In this document: piece after piece, positions 19,013-27,964 of the stretch
Position numbering within the stretch: the stretch's first letter is position 1
Layout: each line of letters opens with the position of its first letter
From: Shewanella hafniensis
GTDB taxonomy: Bacteria; Pseudomonadota; Gammaproteobacteria; Enterobacterales; Shewanellaceae
NCBI RefSeq assembly: GCF_019655335.1
Contig: NZ_BPFD01000034.1
Span: 1 to 47,841, forward strand
Direction: 5' to 3'
DNA length: 47,841 nucleotides
Position numbers and translations under genes: made by a program
The notes under the pieces: model-generated
Told to the model about the DNA's origin: nothing
Databases searched by the model: none
What the model saw: the letters and a program-made list of their open reading frames with translations, nothing else

Positions 19013-19041
19013 TTGACACTTTTAGGTGCGCTGCATAGAAT
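19013..19041 (+). promoter_or_regulatory. Promoter of the tRNA-Ala/tRNA-Glu operon
   Basis: -35 TTGACA (19013-19018), 17-bp spacer, -10 TAGAAT (19036-19041), then a GCGCC discriminator typical of growth-rate-controlled stable RNA promoters. It begins 9 bp after the gltX stop. Confidence 0.85.
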
Positions 19042-19108
19042 GCGCCACGCAGTTGAGACACAGACGAGCAAATGCTTGTAGTGCACTTAAATGTAGTTTA
19101 ATAAGTTT

Positions 19109-19184
<76 letters not shown>

Positions 19185-19235
19185 AACTTACTGCAGATGT
19201 TAAGCGGGAACGTGAGTTCGAATTAATATGTCTGA

Positions 19236-19319
19236 GGTTACCTTCGTTCTTTAGAATAGAGTGCCTAGGACACCGTAGATGTTAAACGGGAACAATAAGT
19301 TCAAATTAATATGTCCGGG
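19236..19319 (+). pseudogene. Decayed tRNA-Glu copy A
   Basis: ACCTTCGTTCTTTAGAA... then CCTAGGACACCG mirrors the 5' half of the adjacent tRNA-Glu genes with a short insertion in the D-arm. An altered anticodon region and a weak T-arm trace (AAGTTCAAATTA for GGTTCGAATCCC) follow. Acceptor pairing and anticodon are lost, so it is not a working tRNA. Confidence 0.55.
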
Positions 19320-19395
19320 GTCCCCTTCGTCTAGAGGCCTAGGACACCGCCCTTTCACGGCGGTAACAGGGGTTCGAATCCCCTAGGGGATACCA
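19320..19395 (+). tRNA. tRNA-Glu(UUC), copy 1
   Basis: A 76-nt gene with CCA. Anticodon stem-loop CCGCCCTTTCACGGCGG gives UUC. The 5' and 3' acceptor strands give a G1-U72 wobble and A73, where E. coli has G1-C72 and G73. All six copies are identical. Confidence 0.97.
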
Positions 19396-19526
19396 TATAT
19401 TTTTTATAGAGAGTGGTTCCTAGCAAATAACTAACGAGTTGTTTGGTAAGAACAAAGCATTTACTTCCTAGCCTACAGAAGTGAATGTGTTACAAAGCTC
19501 GGTTACGAGTTAAAACATAAGTCCGC

Positions 19527-19609
19527 GTACCCTTCGTTTTTCTAGAAGAGAGTGCATAGGATACCGTAGATGTTAAACGGGAACTTTAAGTTCAAATTAA
19601 TATGTCCGG
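19527..19609 (+). pseudogene. Decayed tRNA-Glu copy B
   Basis: GTACCCTTCGTTTTTCTAGA, then GCATAGGATACCG, aligns with the tRNA-Glu 5' half with an insertion near the D-stem. The downstream part (ACGGGAAC...AAGTTCAAATTA) retains faint anticodon-stem and T-arm traces. No functional cloverleaf. Confidence 0.55.
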
Positions 19610-19685
19610 GTCCCCTTCGTCTAGAGGCCTAGGACACCGCCCTTTCACGGCGGTAACAGGGGTTCGAATCCCCTAGGGGATACCA
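19610..19685 (+). tRNA. tRNA-Glu(UUC), copy 2
   Basis: Identical to copy 1, with CCA. Confidence 0.97.
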
Positions 19686-19789
19686 AGTATTGGTTCCTGT
19701 CGAATAGCTAACGAGTTGTTTGGTATGAACAAAATCTAAATTTCTGCTGATACGCATACTATTAAAGTTAGCAGTGTCGACAAAAATTT

Positions 19790-19865
<76 letters not shown>

Positions 19866-19916
19866 ATTTACTGTAGATGTTAAGCAGGAACGTGAGTTCG
19901 AATTAATATGTCTGAG

Positions 19917-19999
19917 GTGACCTTGCTTCATTAGAAGAGAGTGCCTAGGACACCGTAGATGTTAAACGGGAACAATAAGTTCAAATTAATATGTCCGGG
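19917..19999 (+). pseudogene. Decayed tRNA-Glu copy C
   Basis: Same remnant type as copy A, after the second tRNA-Ala: ACCTTGCTTCATTAGAA, then GCCTAGGACACCG, then the ACGGGAAC...GTTCAAATTA tail. More diverged in the D-arm than copy A. Confidence 0.5.
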
Positions 20000-20075
20000 G
20001 TCCCCTTCGTCTAGAGGCCTAGGACACCGCCCTTTCACGGCGGTAACAGGGGTTCGAATCCCCTAGGGGATACCA
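20000..20075 (+). tRNA. tRNA-Glu(UUC), copy 3
   Basis: Identical to copy 1, with CCA. Confidence 0.97.
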
Positions 20076-20082
20076 AATTTTG

Positions 20083-20387
20083 GTTCCTAGCAAATAACTA
20101 ACGTGTTGTTTGGTAAGAACAAAGCATTTACTTCCTAGCCGACTGAAGTGAATGTGTTACAAAGCTCGGTTACGAGTTAAATCATAAGTCCGGGTCCCCT
20201 TCGTCTAGAGGCCTAGGACACCGCCCTTTCACGGCGGTAACAGGGGTTCGAATCCCCTAGGGGATACCAAATTTTGGTTCCTAGCAAATAACTAACGTGT
20301 TGTTTGGTAAGAACAGAGCATTTACTTCCTAGCCTACTGAAGCGAATGTGTTACAAAGCTCGGTTACGAGTTAAATCATAAGTCCGG
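20083..20387 (+). repeat. Spacer repeat array between tRNA-Glu genes (two of four copies)
   Basis: A spacer of about 110 bp (starting GGTTCCTAGCAAATAACTAA, ending ACGAGTTAAATCATAAGTCC) occurs nearly unchanged after tRNA-Glu copies 3 and 4, giving a 194-bp tandem unit with the tRNA. Further copies follow tRNA-Glu 1 (from about 19415) and tRNA-Glu 5 (from about 20480), and a short 5' part follows tRNA-Glu 2 (19691). Confidence 0.85.
20194..20269 (+). tRNA. tRNA-Glu(UUC), copy 4
   Basis: Identical to copy 1, with CCA. Confidence 0.97.
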
Positions 20388-20463
20388 GTCCCCTTCGTCT
20401 AGAGGCCTAGGACACCGCCCTTTCACGGCGGTAACAGGGGTTCGAATCCCCTAGGGGATACCA
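20388..20463 (+). tRNA. tRNA-Glu(UUC), copy 5
   Basis: Identical to copy 1, with CCA. Confidence 0.97.
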
Positions 20464-20593
20464 TCTATTTTTATAGAGAGTGGTTCCTAGCAAATAACTA
20501 ACGAGTTGTTTGGTAAGAACAAAGCATTTACTTCCTAGCCTACTGAAGTGAATGTGTTACAAAGCTCGGTTACGAGTTAAATCATAAGTCCGG

Positions 20594-20675
20594 GTACCCT
20601 TCTTTTTTTAGAAGAGAGTGCCTAGGATACCGTAGATGTTAAACGGGAACATTAAGTTCAAATTAATAAGTCCGG
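20594..20675 (+). pseudogene. Decayed tRNA-Glu copy D
   Basis: GTACCCTTCTTTTTTTAGAA, then GCCTAGGATACCG and the ACGGGAAC...GTTCAAATTA tail. Nearly the same as remnant B, so B and D share one duplication history. Confidence 0.55.
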
Positions 20676-20751
20676 GTCCCCTTCGTCTAGAGGCCTAGGA
20701 CACCGCCCTTTCACGGCGGTAACAGGGGTTCGAATCCCCTAGGGGATACCA
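20676..20751 (+). tRNA. tRNA-Glu(UUC), copy 6
   Basis: Identical to copy 1, with CCA; last gene of the operon. Confidence 0.97.
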
Positions 20752-20791
20752 ATTTTAATCAAGGTTTATCGAAACTTTGGTTAAAGACAAT

Positions 20792-20815
20792 AAACCACCT
20801 CAAGGTGGTTTTTTT
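20792..20815 (+). terminator. Terminator of the tRNA-Ala/Glu operon
   Basis: AAACCACC-TCAA-GGTGGTTT stem-loop followed by TTTT, 40 bp after the last tRNA-Glu. Confidence 0.85.
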
Positions 20816-21281
20816 GTATCTAAATTTTAGTATTTAATCGAGACCCCCAGTTCATTTGCGAGTCATACGCCTCGAGTTATTTGCCGAAGCCGAATTTACC
20901 CACCAATCAAACCATCCACATTAAGATAAATAATGCTTCGAGAGGCATACTTAGTGTGGTGAAGTCATTCTGTTCAATTGTGTGATAAGAATTATTTAAG
21001 TGTTTTCCTGCTTAACCTTACGTTAACCCATAGCTAAAACTTACCTTTCGGATTATTCAGTGTGTTGGCACTTTGAATGCTGCTACTTTCAATACTGATA
21101 AGTTGAACCGTTAATCGCGATTTATCTCATGCTTCCAATAGCTCAACGAGCGCAATTTGAAGTGAGCCGTTCTCACTGCATCTATTGTGCAAAATAGCGT
21201 ATCGTTGCGGTGAATATGAGGGCGAGTGTAAGAGTGAAGCTTTGCGGGAAGAGGGCAGATTTAGGCGGAGACTTATTTGAG
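20816..21281. other. Intergenic region, no gene seen
   Basis: About 465 bp between the tRNA operon and the ABC exporter terminator. No plausible open frame or RNA gene; no repeat shared with the rest of the window was found by eye. Confidence 0.4.
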
Positions 21282-21318
21282 ATAAAAAAGGCGACACTCA
21301 TTGCTGAGTGTCGCCTTT
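21282..21318 (-). terminator. Terminator of the ABC exporter gene
   Basis: The 14-bp stem AAAGGCGACACTCA / TGAGTGTCGCCTTT, followed on the minus strand by a T-run. Confidence 0.88.
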
Positions 21319-21336
21319 CGTCATTTAACGTTTAAT

Positions 21337-23166
21337 TTAGTCTACACCTAAGAATCCACCGGTTTGGTGTGCCCATAGCTGGGCATAAATACCGCCAGCG
21401 GCAATAAGTTCTTGATGAGTGCCTTGTTCGACGACTCGGCCTTGATCTAACACTATTAGCCTGTCCATTGCTGCAATGGTCGAAAGTCGATGAGCGATTG
21501 CAATGACTGTTTTACCTTGCATTAACTCATATAAACTTTCTTGAATGGCGGCTTCGACTTCAGAATCAAGCGCTGAAGTGGCTTCATCAAGCAGCAAAAT
21601 CGGCGCATTTTTTAATAAAACCCGCGCGATAGCGATACGCTGTCTTTGGCCCCCAGAAAGTTTTACACCACGTTCACCGACTTGGGCATCTAAGCCATGA
21701 TTACCGTGAGGGTCACTTAGATCCTTAATAAAGTCATAGGCTTGAGCTTGTTTAATCGCACTGTCGAGCTGTTCTTCGCTGGCCGTTGGATTGCCGTAAA
21801 GAATGTTCTCGCGGATAGTACGGTGCAACAGTGATGTATCTTGGGTTACCATACCGATTTGCGAGCGTAGCGAATCCTGCATAACTGTTTTAATGTCTTG
21901 ATCGTCAATATTAATCTGACCTTTCTCGACATCGTAGAAGCGCATTAATAGATTCACTAAGGTCGACTTACCCGCACCAGAACGTCCCACTAAGCCAACT
22001 TTTTCACCAGCCTTAATATTCAGATTCAGATCTTCAATTACCCCTGTTTGCTCACCGTAATGGAAACACACTTGGTTGAAATCAATCTTACCCTGATTGA
22101 CGACCAACGGCTTGGCGTTTGGCTCATCTTGGATGATCGTTGTTTTCGATAAGGTGTTCATCCCATCGGTGACAGTGCCGATATTTTCAAATAACGAACT
22201 GATTTCCCACATGATCCACTGTGACATGCCGTTTAAGCGTAGTGCTAAACTGACCGCAATGGCGATGGCGCCTACCGTGATTGCATTATCAGTCCACAGA
22301 GCTATCGATACAGCGGCAATGCTGAATGCGAGTACATAGTTGATAATTTGCACGCTGACACTGATGCCCGTTACTAAGCGCATCTGGCGATAAACCGTGT
22401 CTAAGAATATCCGCATGCTGGATTTGGCGTATTCGGCTTCTTTTTGCGTGTGGGCAAATAGTTTCACTGTGGTGATGTTGGTATAACTGTCGACAATACG
22501 GCCTGTCATGGTCGAGCGCGCATCGGCTTGTTCGGTAGAGACACTTTTGAGCCTAGGTACAAAGTACCATTGCAGCCCAACATACAGTGCAAGCCAGATG
22601 AGCATAGGTATGACTAAGCGCAGATCTGCGCTGGCGATCATCACTAACATAGAAGTGAAATACACGAGAATGTATACCAATACATCGAGTAATTTCATCA
22701 CAGTTTCACGCACGGCTAGGGAGGTTTGCATGACTTTGGTGGCGATTCGGCCAGCAAAATCATCTTGATAAAATGACACACTTTGCTTTAGCAAATAACG
22801 GTGGGCGAGCCAACGGATCGACATAGGATAATTGCCGAGCAAGGTTTGATGCATGATAAGCGCATGCAGTAATACCAATATTGGCATCACAATCAGCACC
22901 ATGCCCCCCATCAGCATTAAGGTCGTGCCTTCGTCTTGAAATAAGGTTTCGGGATTTTTTTTCACAAGCCAATCCACTAATTGGCCCATAAATCCGAACA
23001 GGGACACTTCAAGCATCGCCAGCATCGCGGTTAGCACTGACATTAAGATCAGCGGCAGTTCGTAGCCTTTAGTGTAGTGGCGGCAAAAAGCATAAACCCC
23101 TGTGGGTGGCTTAGTCGGTTCATCATCGGGGAGGGCTTCAACCCAAGATTCAAATCGTTTAAACAT
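21337..23166 (-). CDS. ABC transporter, fused permease and ATPase (type I exporter half)
   Basis: A 609-aa half-transporter working as a homodimer in the inner membrane. N-terminal six-helix exporter domain (about residues 30-330), then the nucleotide-binding domain: Walker A GRSGAGKST (about 395-403), Q-loop VTQDTSLL, signature LSGGQRQR (about 505), Walker B ILLLDEATSALD (about 525) and switch His in AIAHRLSTI. It belongs to the MsbA/MdlB-like group. Single gene with its own terminator. Substrate not predictable; lipid, peptide or drug efflux are all possible. Confidence 0.88.
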   Translation of the reverse strand: MFKRFESWVEALPDDEPTKPPTGVYAFCRHYTKGYELPLILMSVLTAMLAMLEVSLFGFMGQLVDWLVKKNPETLFQDEGTTLMLMGGMVLIVMPILVLLHALIMHQTLLGNYPMSIRWLAHRYLLKQSVSFYQDDFAGRIATKVMQTSLAVRETVMKLLDVLVYILVYFTSMLVMIASADLRLVIPMLIWLALYVGLQWYFVPRLKSVSTEQADARSTMTGRIVDSYTNITTVKLFAHTQKEAEYAKSSMRIFLDTVYRQMRLVTGISVSVQIINYVLAFSIAAVSIALWTDNAITVGAIAIAVSLALRLNGMSQWIMWEISSLFENIGTVTDGMNTLSKTTIIQDEPNAKPLVVNQGKIDFNQVCFHYGEQTGVIEDLNLNIKAGEKVGLVGRSGAGKSTLVNLLMRFYDVEKGQINIDDQDIKTVMQDSLRSQIGMVTQDTSLLHRTIRENILYGNPTASEEQLDSAIKQAQAYDFIKDLSDPHGNHGLDAQVGERGVKLSGGQRQRIAIARVLLKNAPILLLDEATSALDSEVEAAIQESLYELMQGKTVIAIAHRLSTIAAMDRLIVLDQGRVVEQGTHQELIAAGGIYAQLWAHQTGGFLGVD

Positions 23167-23207
23167 GAATTAACTCTATGGTGAGATAAAAAATAGTCGC
23201 GTATAGC

Positions 23208-23474
23208 ATATACCCAAACAACCTGAAGATGCAGGATTCAGCGGGAATTTAACGCACTTTAGGCAAGGCGGTTATTTGCAGACCTAGTGGACTAAGTTAA
23301 AAATAACCAACACGGCATAAAGTGCGTTAAAACCCGCCGGAACGGAGCGTCTAGGGCACTCCACTTCCGTGTTGCATCAATTCAAAAGGTGGCCGACATT
23401 CTGTCATTGATGCGCCTTGAATTGAAGCACCCTAGACGCTCTGAAACTCGTATCTTCAGGTAGCTTGGGTATAT
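23208..23474. repeat. MITE-like inverted-repeat element, 267 bp
   Basis: Its ends are 23-bp inverted repeats (21 of 23 match): the left starts ATATACCCAAACAACCTGAA, and the right is the complement with two changes. Inside are two large hairpins. The first (23241-23337) pairs GCGGG with CCCGC and TTAACGCACTTTA with TAAAGTGCGTTAA. The second (23345-23441) has perfect 12-bp arms GAGCGTCTAGGG / CCCTAGACGCTC. No coding frame. It looks like a non-autonomous mobile element between the exporter and the repair gene; no second copy is in the window. Confidence 0.75.
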
Positions 23475-23601
23475 AAGATTTCATTCCCTAAAAGCATTGA
23501 AATGATTGAGTTCCGTTTTCCGCTAGTGCTACATGCTAGTTTTACGTAAAGTAATGAACAAGAAATTAATTGTGAGCGAATATTGTCGGGCGTGATGAAA
23601 A

Positions 23602-25299
23602 ATGAGTACAGATAGAGCGTCTGAGAGTGCGATTAAGTGTGATGAAATAGACTCAGTGCATTCACTGGAATCCAGTGCGGGACTACTTTCTGCGTCTATT
23701 TGCCGTGAGGCGAGGATGAGCCGCGATCCGCGTTTTGATGGTAAGTTTTTTGTGGGCGTATTAACGACGGGGATTTATTGCCGTACCGTGTGTCCCGCCG
23801 TCGCGCCAAAAGAGCAAAATGTGCGTTATTTTGATTCGGCCGTGAAAGCCGCACAGGCGGGATTACGCCCGTGTTTGCGTTGTCGGCCCGACAGTGCGCC
23901 AGGTTCAAATCCGTGGAAAGGCACTGGCACAACGTTGGCGAGGGCCATTAGTTTAATTGAAGCGGGTGCCTTAGCGGGGAAATCATCGGGAGAGCCAGCG
24001 TCGACTGTGACACAATTGGCTGACAGATTAGGGATCAGTAGTCGTTATCTCAATAAGCTCTTTACCGAAGGTTTTGGCACTTCGCCTAAACAATATGCCT
24101 TATACCGGCAGTTACTGTTTGCAAAACAACTGCTACATCAAACCCAATTACCTATCACCCAAGTCGCGTTGGCGGCGGGTTTCAACAGTATTCGCCGTTT
24201 CAATGAGGCATTTAAGCAAACCTTACAATTGACGCCAACGCAATTAAGAAAGACCGCGTTAACCAAGGCGGCAAAGGAGCAGGATATTGATTCATCAACA
24301 GGATTCGGTGAAATTGATACTTTGGGTGAATTTGTGCCGCACTATGGATTAACCCTATATCAATACTATCGACCCCCATTGGATTGGGCATCGCAGCTGG
24401 CATTTTATCGCTTACGTGCGGTGACAGGGATGGAGTGGTTTACGCCGCAAATGAGTCATCCACAAGCGAGCGATGCAGTTCAGATTGCAGATGAAACCTA
24501 TGTTTCAGCAGAAGCCAAGGCTGACGATAACGGGCTCGAATATGGTCGCTGTTTTGCCATAGGCAAGATGCGCGGCACAGTGCAAATTATCCATGAACCT
24601 AAGCTAAATCGCTTCAAACTTGCGATTGCTTTGACCGAAGATTCCGCCGTTGATGAGCTGCAATTGCTGGTCACTGAGGTGCGACGCATTTTAGATCTCG
24701 ATGCGGATATGCAGCAGATTGAACAAGGTTTAAGTACGCTACCGAGTTTAGGCTTAACGCCGTTTTCGGGACTTCGCATTCCTGGCGCTGGATCTTTATT
24801 TGAAGCGGTTTGCCGCGCGATTTTGGGCCAGCAAGTGACGGTCGTGCAAGCAACTAAGTTACTGAATATATTAGTTGAAGCCTATGGGGAGCGTTTTAGT
24901 CTCAATGGCCGCGAGTATCGATTATTCCCAACACCCGAGGCGATTCGTGAGGCGGGTTTAACTGAGCTTAAAATGCCGGGCGCCCGTAAATTAGCGCTCA
25001 ATGCGCTCGCGGCGTTTATCTGCGAACATCCTGAGGCGAGCGTCGATGATTGGCTTAGCGTTAAAGGCATAGGTCCTTGGACGATAGCGTATGCCAAGCT
25101 TCGTGGCTTGGGCGATCCAAACGTGTTTTTGCATTCGGATTTGATTGTTAAAAAGCATTTATTGGCCTTATATATCAAGAACAATAGGTTGGATGAAACA
25201 GCCGCTGCAGCGGTGAGCTATCCCCAATTGTGCGAGCAGCTGAGCCAACAAATTGCCCCATGGGGCAGTTATTTAACCTTTCAGCTTTGGCATCAATAA
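23602..25299 (+). CDS. Ada N-domain / AraC HTH / AlkA fusion: 3-methyladenine DNA glycosylase II
   Basis: A 565-aa alkylation-repair protein. Ada zinc domain (about residues 35-100) with Cys60, Cys64, Cys91 and Cys94 at the same spacing as E. coli Ada Cys38/42/69/72; Cys60 would accept a methyl group from phosphotriesters. AraC-type HTH (about 110-215, FNSIRRFNEAFKQ). AlkA N domain (about 235-380) and HhH-GPD glycosylase (about 385-555) with GIGPWTIAYAKLRG and the catalytic Asp in VFLHSDLIVKK. It excises alkylated bases and may activate transcription. The Ada methyltransferase domain is absent here but encoded by the next gene. The start is uncertain, with a weak ribosome site; the family usually has a shorter N-terminal lead. 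Confidence 0.9.
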   Translation: MSTDRASESAIKCDEIDSVHSLESSAGLLSASICREARMSRDPRFDGKFFVGVLTTGIYCRTVCPAVAPKEQNVRYFDSAVKAAQAGLRPCLRCRPDSAPGSNPWKGTGTTLARAISLIEAGALAGKSSGEPASTVTQLADRLGISSRYLNKLFTEGFGTSPKQYALYRQLLFAKQLLHQTQLPITQVALAAGFNSIRRFNEAFKQTLQLTPTQLRKTALTKAAKEQDIDSSTGFGEIDTLGEFVPHYGLTLYQYYRPPLDWASQLAFYRLRAVTGMEWFTPQMSHPQASDAVQIADETYVSAEAKADDNGLEYGRCFAIGKMRGTVQIIHEPKLNRFKLAIALTEDSAVDELQLLVTEVRRILDLDADMQQIEQGLSTLPSLGLTPFSGLRIPGAGSLFEAVCRAILGQQVTVVQATKLLNILVEAYGERFSLNGREYRLFPTPEAIREAGLTELKMPGARKLALNALAAFICEHPEASVDDWLSVKGIGPWTIAYAKLRGLGDPNVFLHSDLIVKKHLLALYIKNNRLDETAAAAVSYPQLCEQLSQQIAPWGSYLTFQLWHQ

Positions 25300-25392
25300 C
25301 CATTAAGCTGTCTCACATTAAATGGCCAGTTTAAAAAGATGAGTAAGCAGTTCAGTTAAGAACCAAATTAAGATCAAATAAAGAGACAGATT

Positions 25393-25950
25393 ATGAAACA
25401 TGCGATTCGTCAATTGAGCCAAGCGCCAAGCATTGCAGAATATCAACCCTGCGCCGTGGATACGTTTATCAGTCCTGCCGGAATATTGCAGTTAAATGCC
25501 AATGCCTATGGACTAAGCCATTTAACGGTTGTCGGCTCGGATCGCACTGAGATTGTGCTTGCCAAGGCGAGTGAGGATGCCCTCAATCAAGCTAAGGCGC
25601 ATATTCGCGAAACTCAGGCGCAGCTCGCGGATTACTTTGCGGGTGAGCGGGTTGAATTTGATTTAAAACTCGCGCCCAAGGGCACTGAATTTCAGCGCGA
25701 CGTATGGCAAGCCTTGCTCAATCTAGATTACGGCCAGAGCTGTAGTTATGGGCAAATTGCCGAGCAAATCGGTCGGCCTAAGGCAGTGCGCGCCGTGGGC
25801 GCGGCCAATGGCGCCAATCCCATCGCGATTATCGTGCCTTGCCATAGAGTGATAGGCAAAAATGGCAAGTTAACGGGTTACGCCTACGGGCTTGCGATGA
25901 AACAGCAGTTGTTAACGCTGGAAACTGACAAGCACTGCCTCGATATTTAA
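25393..25950 (+). CDS. ogt: Methylated-DNA--protein-cysteine methyltransferase (Ogt type)
   Basis: A 185-aa suicide repair protein that moves the alkyl group from O6-methylguanine to Cys150 in the PCHRVIG motif. N-terminal ribonuclease-H-like domain (about residues 20-95), then the active-site domain with the RAVGAANGANP helix-turn segment. It lies 93 bp after the Ada/AlkA fusion on the same strand. The two genes together supply the activities that E. coli splits differently among Ada, AlkA and Ogt. Confidence 0.92.
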   Translation: MKHAIRQLSQAPSIAEYQPCAVDTFISPAGILQLNANAYGLSHLTVVGSDRTEIVLAKASEDALNQAKAHIRETQAQLADYFAGERVEFDLKLAPKGTEFQRDVWQALLNLDYGQSCSYGQIAEQIGRPKAVRAVGAANGANPIAIIVPCHRVIGKNGKLTGYAYGLAMKQQLLTLETDKHCLDI

Positions 25951-25997
25951 GCTAGAATAGCCGCCTATTAAGATATTGGTGAGCAGTTAAACTTTCT

Positions 25998-27281
25998 ATG
26001 ACTCAGGCTTCTTCCTCTGCAGCAAGCTTTGCCCAACTCGGCATTATTGCACCTTTGCTAAATCGACTAACCGAATTAGCGTATGTTTCGCCCACACCAG
26101 TACAGGTGGCGACGATTCCCGCTGTGCTCGCTGGGCGGGATGTGTTAGCCGGCGCCAATACGGGCTCGGGTAAAACGGCAGCCTTTGCCGTGCCGCTGTT
26201 GCAGCAACTTGTTGAAGCAAAAACAGACGATAAGACAGGCGCTTATGTTCGTTGTTTGGTCTTAGTACCCACCCGCGAATTAGCCCAGCAAGTCGCAGAC
26301 AGCTTTCTGTCCTATGCCTCGCATTTGAATGGCAAGCTAAAAATCGTTGCCGCGTTTGGCGGTGTGTCAGTTAATGCGCAAATGCAGAGCCTACGCGCTG
26401 GTGCTGACGTATTAGTGGCAACGCCAGGGCGTTTGTTAGATCTGTTGTCCAGCAATGCCATCAAACTTAACCGCGTTAGCGCCTTAGTGCTCGATGAAGC
26501 TGACCGTATGTTAAGCCTTGGTTTTACCGAAGAATTAGCCCAAGTGCTCGACGCGTTGCCCGCCAAGAAACAAACCTTATTATTCTCAGCGACATTCCCA
26601 GAAGAAGTCCGTGAATTAACGGCAAAACTGCTGAATGATCCGCTTGAATACCAATTGCAAAGTGAACAAGAAAGCACGATTCATCAGCGGGTGATTACCG
26701 TTAATCGTCCGATGAAAACCGCATTATTGGCGCATCTGATTAAAGAACATCAGTGGTCACAGGCGTTGATTTTTGTGAGTGCTAAAAATACCTGTAATCA
26801 CTTAGCGCAAAAGTTATCTAAACGTGGGATCACTGCCGAAGTCTTCCATGGTGATAAAGCCCAAGGCGCGCGTACGCGGGTGCTCGATGGCTTTAAAAAC
26901 GGTGAGATCAGCGTGTTAATTGCGACCGATATCGCAGCGCGTGGGATTGATATAGATAAACTCCCCGTGGTGATTAACTTTGATTTACCCAGAAGTCCTG
27001 CGGATTATATGCATCGTATTGGCCGTAGTGGCCGCGCCGGTGAAGCAGGCTTAGCTGTGACCTTGATTTCCCATGAGGATTATCACCACTTTGGCGTGAT
27101 AGAGAAAAAGAACAAGCTTAAGTTAGTGCGTGAGCAAATTGTCGGTTTTGAAGCCGATGATGAAATGCCAGTCGAACTGTTAGAACAAGCTAAACCTGTC
27201 GCCAAGCCCGAAGGTATGGGTAAAAAAAAGCGTAAACAGTTGCCGGCTGCCAATGCTGAATTTTGGGGCAAAAAATCTTAA
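25998..27281 (+). CDS. DEAD-box RNA helicase, RhlE-like
   Basis: A 427-aa ATP-dependent RNA helicase. Q motif region (PTPVQVATIPAVLAGRDV), motif I ANTGSGKT, Ia PTRELAQQ, II DEAD in VLDEADRML, III SAT, V ATDIAARGID, VI HRIGRSGRAG. The C-terminal tail is short and lysine-rich (GKKKRKQ), so no extra RNA-binding domain. Members act in ribosome assembly or mRNA decay; the exact paralogue (RhlE versus SrmB-like) is not settled. It begins 47 bp after ogt. Confidence 0.92.
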   Translation: MTQASSSAASFAQLGIIAPLLNRLTELAYVSPTPVQVATIPAVLAGRDVLAGANTGSGKTAAFAVPLLQQLVEAKTDDKTGAYVRCLVLVPTRELAQQVADSFLSYASHLNGKLKIVAAFGGVSVNAQMQSLRAGADVLVATPGRLLDLLSSNAIKLNRVSALVLDEADRMLSLGFTEELAQVLDALPAKKQTLLFSATFPEEVRELTAKLLNDPLEYQLQSEQESTIHQRVITVNRPMKTALLAHLIKEHQWSQALIFVSAKNTCNHLAQKLSKRGITAEVFHGDKAQGARTRVLDGFKNGEISVLIATDIAARGIDIDKLPVVINFDLPRSPADYMHRIGRSGRAGEAGLAVTLISHEDYHHFGVIEKKNKLKLVREQIVGFEADDEMPVELLEQAKPVAKPEGMGKKKRKQLPAANAEFWGKKS

Positions 27282-27353
27282 GTCGTTGGAAACAAGCTAT
27301 TCTTAGCTTATCTCTGGCGTTCCTTGTCATCTCACTTGTCGTAGGTAAGGTTT

Positions 27354-27824
27354 ATGCAACACTTATTCTGGTTAGTTGAAGGTAAAGTCGCAGGGCGCAG
27401 TGGTCCCAATAAAGATCCCTGGGATTTGCAGGCGCTTAAAGAGGCCGGTATTGGTGCTATTTTGTCGGTCAATGGGGGCGAAGGCTGTGAGCCTAGCACC
27501 TTTAAAAAGCTCGATTTACGTTACGAATGTATTCCCTTTTCGCGCAATGTGCCGCCCCAAGATGGGGATGTGGCGATTTGTGTCGCTCAATTGCCCAAGG
27601 CATTAGCTTTTATCCAACAGTGTGAAGCCGATGGCTTACCTGTGGTGATCCATTGCCGTTCTGGTAAGGATCGCACCAGTCTTATCATGGCCTATTACTT
27701 AATGGTCAATGGTGCTGCGCCATTACACGCTGTAAGCCAAGTACGCAGTATTCGCGATATCGCCTTTACTGCCGATGGCTGGGATCAATTCGCCTTTGAC
27801 GTTTTGTACGCATTACAAGACTAA
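27354..27824 (+). CDS. Dual-specificity / tyrosine-type protein phosphatase-like protein
   Basis: A 156-aa protein with the CX5R phosphatase loop HCRSGKDRT: nucleophile Cys101 and phosphate-binding Arg107. The preceding ILSVNGGEG strand and Asp-containing loop (PPQDGDV) suit a cysteine-based phosphatase, with Asp70 a possible general acid. Length fits a minimal dual-specificity phosphatase fold. Start ATG with AAGG upstream. The substrate may be a protein, RNA 5' end or phosphoinositide-like molecule; unknown. Confidence 0.82.
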   Translation: MQHLFWLVEGKVAGRSGPNKDPWDLQALKEAGIGAILSVNGGEGCEPSTFKKLDLRYECIPFSRNVPPQDGDVAICVAQLPKALAFIQQCEADGLPVVIHCRSGKDRTSLIMAYYLMVNGAAPLHAVSQVRSIRDIAFTADGWDQFAFDVLYALQD

Positions 27825-27964
27825 GCCTTTTGTAGGTGTCTCAGGGCCGAACCTATTCATTAATAGGCATAATAGTTTCATTCGTTTGACCTTAGTCATC
27901 AAAATTTTACTGTGTTAAGGTTAAGCTATCCGCAGGTTGGTTTTAGTGAGTTATCTATCTAATT

